Translations under genes and position numbers: made by a program
Assembly (NCBI GenBank): GCA_029204225.1
Contig: CM055102.1
Coordinates: forward strand, 48,020,870 to 48,084,869
DNA length: 64,000 nucleotides
Direction of reading: 5' to 3'
From: Diphasiastrum complanatum
Taxonomy: Eukaryota > Streptophyta > Lycopodiopsida > Lycopodiales > Lycopodiaceae
Notes under the pieces: model-generated
The model's database searches: none
Seen by the model: the letters and a program-made list of their open reading frames with translations, nothing else
Told to the model about the DNA's origin: nothing
In this document: positions 61,415 through 64,000 of the stretch, in pieces
Layout: the number at the start of each line of letters is the position of its first letter
How positions within the stretch are numbered: the stretch's first letter is position 1

Positions 61415-62278
61415 ATTCTCTAAGAAAGATTCGGGAACATGGATCACTGGCCAGTGGTACCACTACATGGATAATGGGCTTTAGCCTTTAATCTTTATGG
61501 ACATAAATCATCATGCCTATTTTCGAGATTCAGACGTGGTGTCACAAAAAGCTGGTACAATTATGCCATTTAATGCTCTAAAGTATCAAGTGCCAAAATA
61601 TAGCCAGCAGAGAGCTAGACAACTCACATTAGTTATAGCCTCTGAAGTCTGAAACTAGGGGCAAGCTGACAGTACTACGTAGCTGCCTGCTAGTGCTGCA
61701 GTCTGCAAACTCCTATAAGCAAGGAGTGGGCCTTCTAGACCCCTAGCACTGTGACCTGTCGCATCCTACCCCACCCTGAAACGTGCCCAAATGTGTAACA
61801 CTAAATAATGTAGGGTGCAATGCCATCATACCTAGAATCAATACCCATCCACTATCAATCATCACCATTACACGGTCAACCCATCAACACGAATGAAACA
61901 GATTCTTTGTACTTCATTGAAGTTGATTCACTGAGTCGATTCAAGCACATCTGGCATCTTTGATGCAATTCTGAACAGCAAATTACAAGGTGACTGTAGT
62001 AAAAAATAAATTAGATGCAGTTGGATAAGGATTGAATATGTTTTTTGATCTGATCTTCATGACAAAGAAAGAAATATGAACGCCTGAAACGTTAACAACC
62101 AGCTACGTTCCATCTCCAGCCATCGTTTCCATCTCCATTCATCGGACATCTGGATTTGGTGCAGTAAACATATTGTTCAAGTCTCAAGAGAAAGGCAGAA
62201 ATCAAGTATTGAATGACTATTTATGATGAAACTAGATGGTAATGAGTGATTCAGAAAGGTGCTCACTGGAGAATTATT

Positions 62279-63884
62279 CTATCCTACAATCTCGCTTCCT
62301 AGCAAGGAGTTGGATGACCAGCAGAAAATATCAAAAGGATCAATTGCCATGCTTCCAGTGTCGTCATCTGATCTGTAGTAGAGAAAACTCTCATCTATAA
62401 TTGTTGAGAGCTCAGGCAACGCTTCCAAATCTTGAAAAAGGTGCTGATCCTGTGAGCTTGACATGGAAGGATTGTCTAGCATCAATTGCTGATCATCCAA
62501 TGTGAAGGCCTCGTTGATGACAGACTCTTCCAATGGAGATGGTAAAGAACTTTCTTGCTTAAGGGTTGTCTCGCAGGAATTCATGATAGAGCTCATTGAG
62601 CCGTTACAAGGCTCGCTTGGTGCTGCTGCAGCATCTTGCATGCTCCTGAGCTTATCCAGAGACTTTGAGCGCGTTGTACCAGCTAATGAGTTGCGATGAG
62701 CAGGCCATGCGTGATTGTGCTCAGATGTGTAGGTGATGACCAGCATGGACGGATCATTCCGACTGCGCTCGACCTGTTTCCTCGCTGAGCAACCCTTTGA
62801 GCTGCTGCATCTGTAATAGCCCCTGTACACATCGAACGGAAATTGTTGCTGCTTAGCCACGCGTAACGCGTCCAAAACAAATTAAATACGATTAAAAGGA
62901 TAGTGAATCATGCTAAAGAAGAAAAAGGGAGAGATGATGAATATCAACCTTGGATAGGGAGAGCCTTTGATGGGTTTTTGCCCATATTTGCGCCACGCCC
63001 ACATATCTGACGGAAGAACCTCGGCAGAAGATCTCCCTGTTCCAGCTATGGGTACGCAAACAACACGTTTTTGCTGCCCCTTTCTGCAAAACCAAACAAT
63101 ATGTTACATCTAATAAGGAGAATAACTATCCATGCGATTGAGGGAGTACTCGTCTGAGAGTACAGATTCTCGTTTACCAGCAAGAAACAAAGTTGTATAT
63201 ATACCTTCTCTTCGATCCTTGCTGCTTGGAAGTCATCGAATCTTCGTGGCTCTGCGCAGATGATTCTTTTAGAGGCGGGCTTGGCTCAAAATGCTTAGCA
63301 ATATCATCGGTTTGACTTTCTGGAGAAGGCCATGTCGTGCTCGAAATCACTTCTGATGAAGATACTGATCGAGTAAGAGCAGAAACAGACTTAGGTACCA
63401 TCTCACCTGACAATTGTCGCTGGGGAGCAATCACTGTTTTCATCTCACTTGAAAGGCTACATGATGATATAGAGTGACTTCTTACATGAACACCATATAC
63501 TGCAGTCTCTCGTTCAACCTCAATTGACTCTCTTTTTACCCCCCGTGTTGAAGAAGAATAAATTGATGGAGGAGAATCGGGTGCAACCTCCAAAACGAAA
63601 GTCGACGATTGATGCAAACCCGAATCAAAAATGCCGTGTAGATCTGTTTCCTCGACTTTGATATGCTCAGTGAACATGTTATTGGACATCTGCGGCGAGC
63701 CTTCTGGCATAACACCACTGACAGCCTCCGACAAACCAATTAGAGACGATGAGGTCTCAGCCTGGAGAAAGGGTTGGGAACTACATGACATCTCAAAAAT
63801 ATTGCAATTAAGGAACTGTTGCTGCCTTTCTAATCCAGCACCGCGTACTACTGCACCCAAGTAACCATCCTCAAAAAATCCCAT
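62279..63884 (-). CDS. WRKY transcription factor, group IIe, three exons
   Basis: Exons 63,884-63,205, 63,083-62,949 and 62,822-62,279 join in phase with GT/AG borders to give about 452 residues. Residues 1-227 are Ser-rich and low in structure. A basic stretch [11 protein letters not shown] (likely nuclear signal) is followed by the WRKY domain: [20 protein letters not shown], then across the last intron [38 protein letters not shown], with C-x5-C and HNH zinc ligands. The intron between PR and GYYRC is the usual one for this class. Group IIe (Arabidopsis WRKY22/27/29 type) binds W boxes and is often linked to defence or stress signalling. The acidic C-terminus could activate transcription. 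No defects seen. Exact orthology is unknown. Confidence 0.93.
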
Positions 63885-64000
63885 TCAATCCGATCTCGTA
63901 TCAGAATTTACGCCACCTTAGATGCTGACTTGCTTTCAAGCGGAGATGTTGGGCAGCGCTGATCTTAAAAACTAACCAGAATTAGTTGCATACATTCAAT
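63885..64000 (-). promoter_or_regulatory. 5' leader or proximal promoter of the WRKY gene
   Basis: Only 116 bp lie upstream of the ATG before the window ends. No TATA box or W box (TTGACC/T) is evident in it. An intron in the leader cannot be excluded. Confidence 0.4.

Overview
The window is nuclear DNA of a land plant. The evidence is an intact group IIe WRKY transcription-factor gene with plant-type introns, a LOB-domain (LBD) exon, many Ty1/copia retrotransposons primed by initiator tRNA-Met, CACTA (TNP2) remnants, a short CCCTAAA telomere-like tract, long AG/CT microsatellites and high A+T. The species cannot be fixed. A spliced ParB-like/methyltransferase-like gene might hint at a seedless lineage, but that is weak inference.

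Layout. 1-11.7 kb is a nest of broken Ty1/copia elements in both orientations, with two LTR families, two tRNA-Met primer sites and a MITE inside a copia protease. 11.7-17.2 kb is mostly non-coding, with three local tandem duplications and one LBD exon (minus strand). 17.2-22.7 kb holds scrambled copies of plant DNA-transposase-like exons, then a CT microsatellite. 23.7-25.0 kb has a second MITE copy that ends a gag-like ORF with two internal repeats. 28.1-29.7 kb is a CACTA TNP2 remnant. 29.8-38.3 kb is an LTR element (minus) abutting two plus-strand copia pol segments and one minus-strand copia pol fragment.

39.8-55.4 kb is the unusual part. Two arrays of repeats (39.8-42.6 and 45.2-48.6 kb) carry at least twenty variants of a palindrome, core ACTCGAACCTGGTTCGAGT. 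They lie upstream of, and perhaps inside an intron of, a plus-strand cluster. That cluster encodes a ParB-like region (VDGQHT), a segment resembling a beta-class N4/N6 DNA methyltransferase (HPRAK, then an LDGFTYGGLGRA glycine loop), an unknown ORF, an FCP1/NIF-like phosphatase domain lacking its nucleophilic Asp, and a transposase-like ORF. All carry frameshifts, stops or lost catalytic residues, so this is either a decayed large mobile element or gene cluster, or an assembly with homopolymer errors.

55.5-62.2 kb is AT-rich and gene-poor, with a small tRNA-derived SINE flanked by a target-site duplication and an 84-bp duplication. The window ends with the intact WRKY gene (62,279-63,884, minus), the only complete host gene I can defend.
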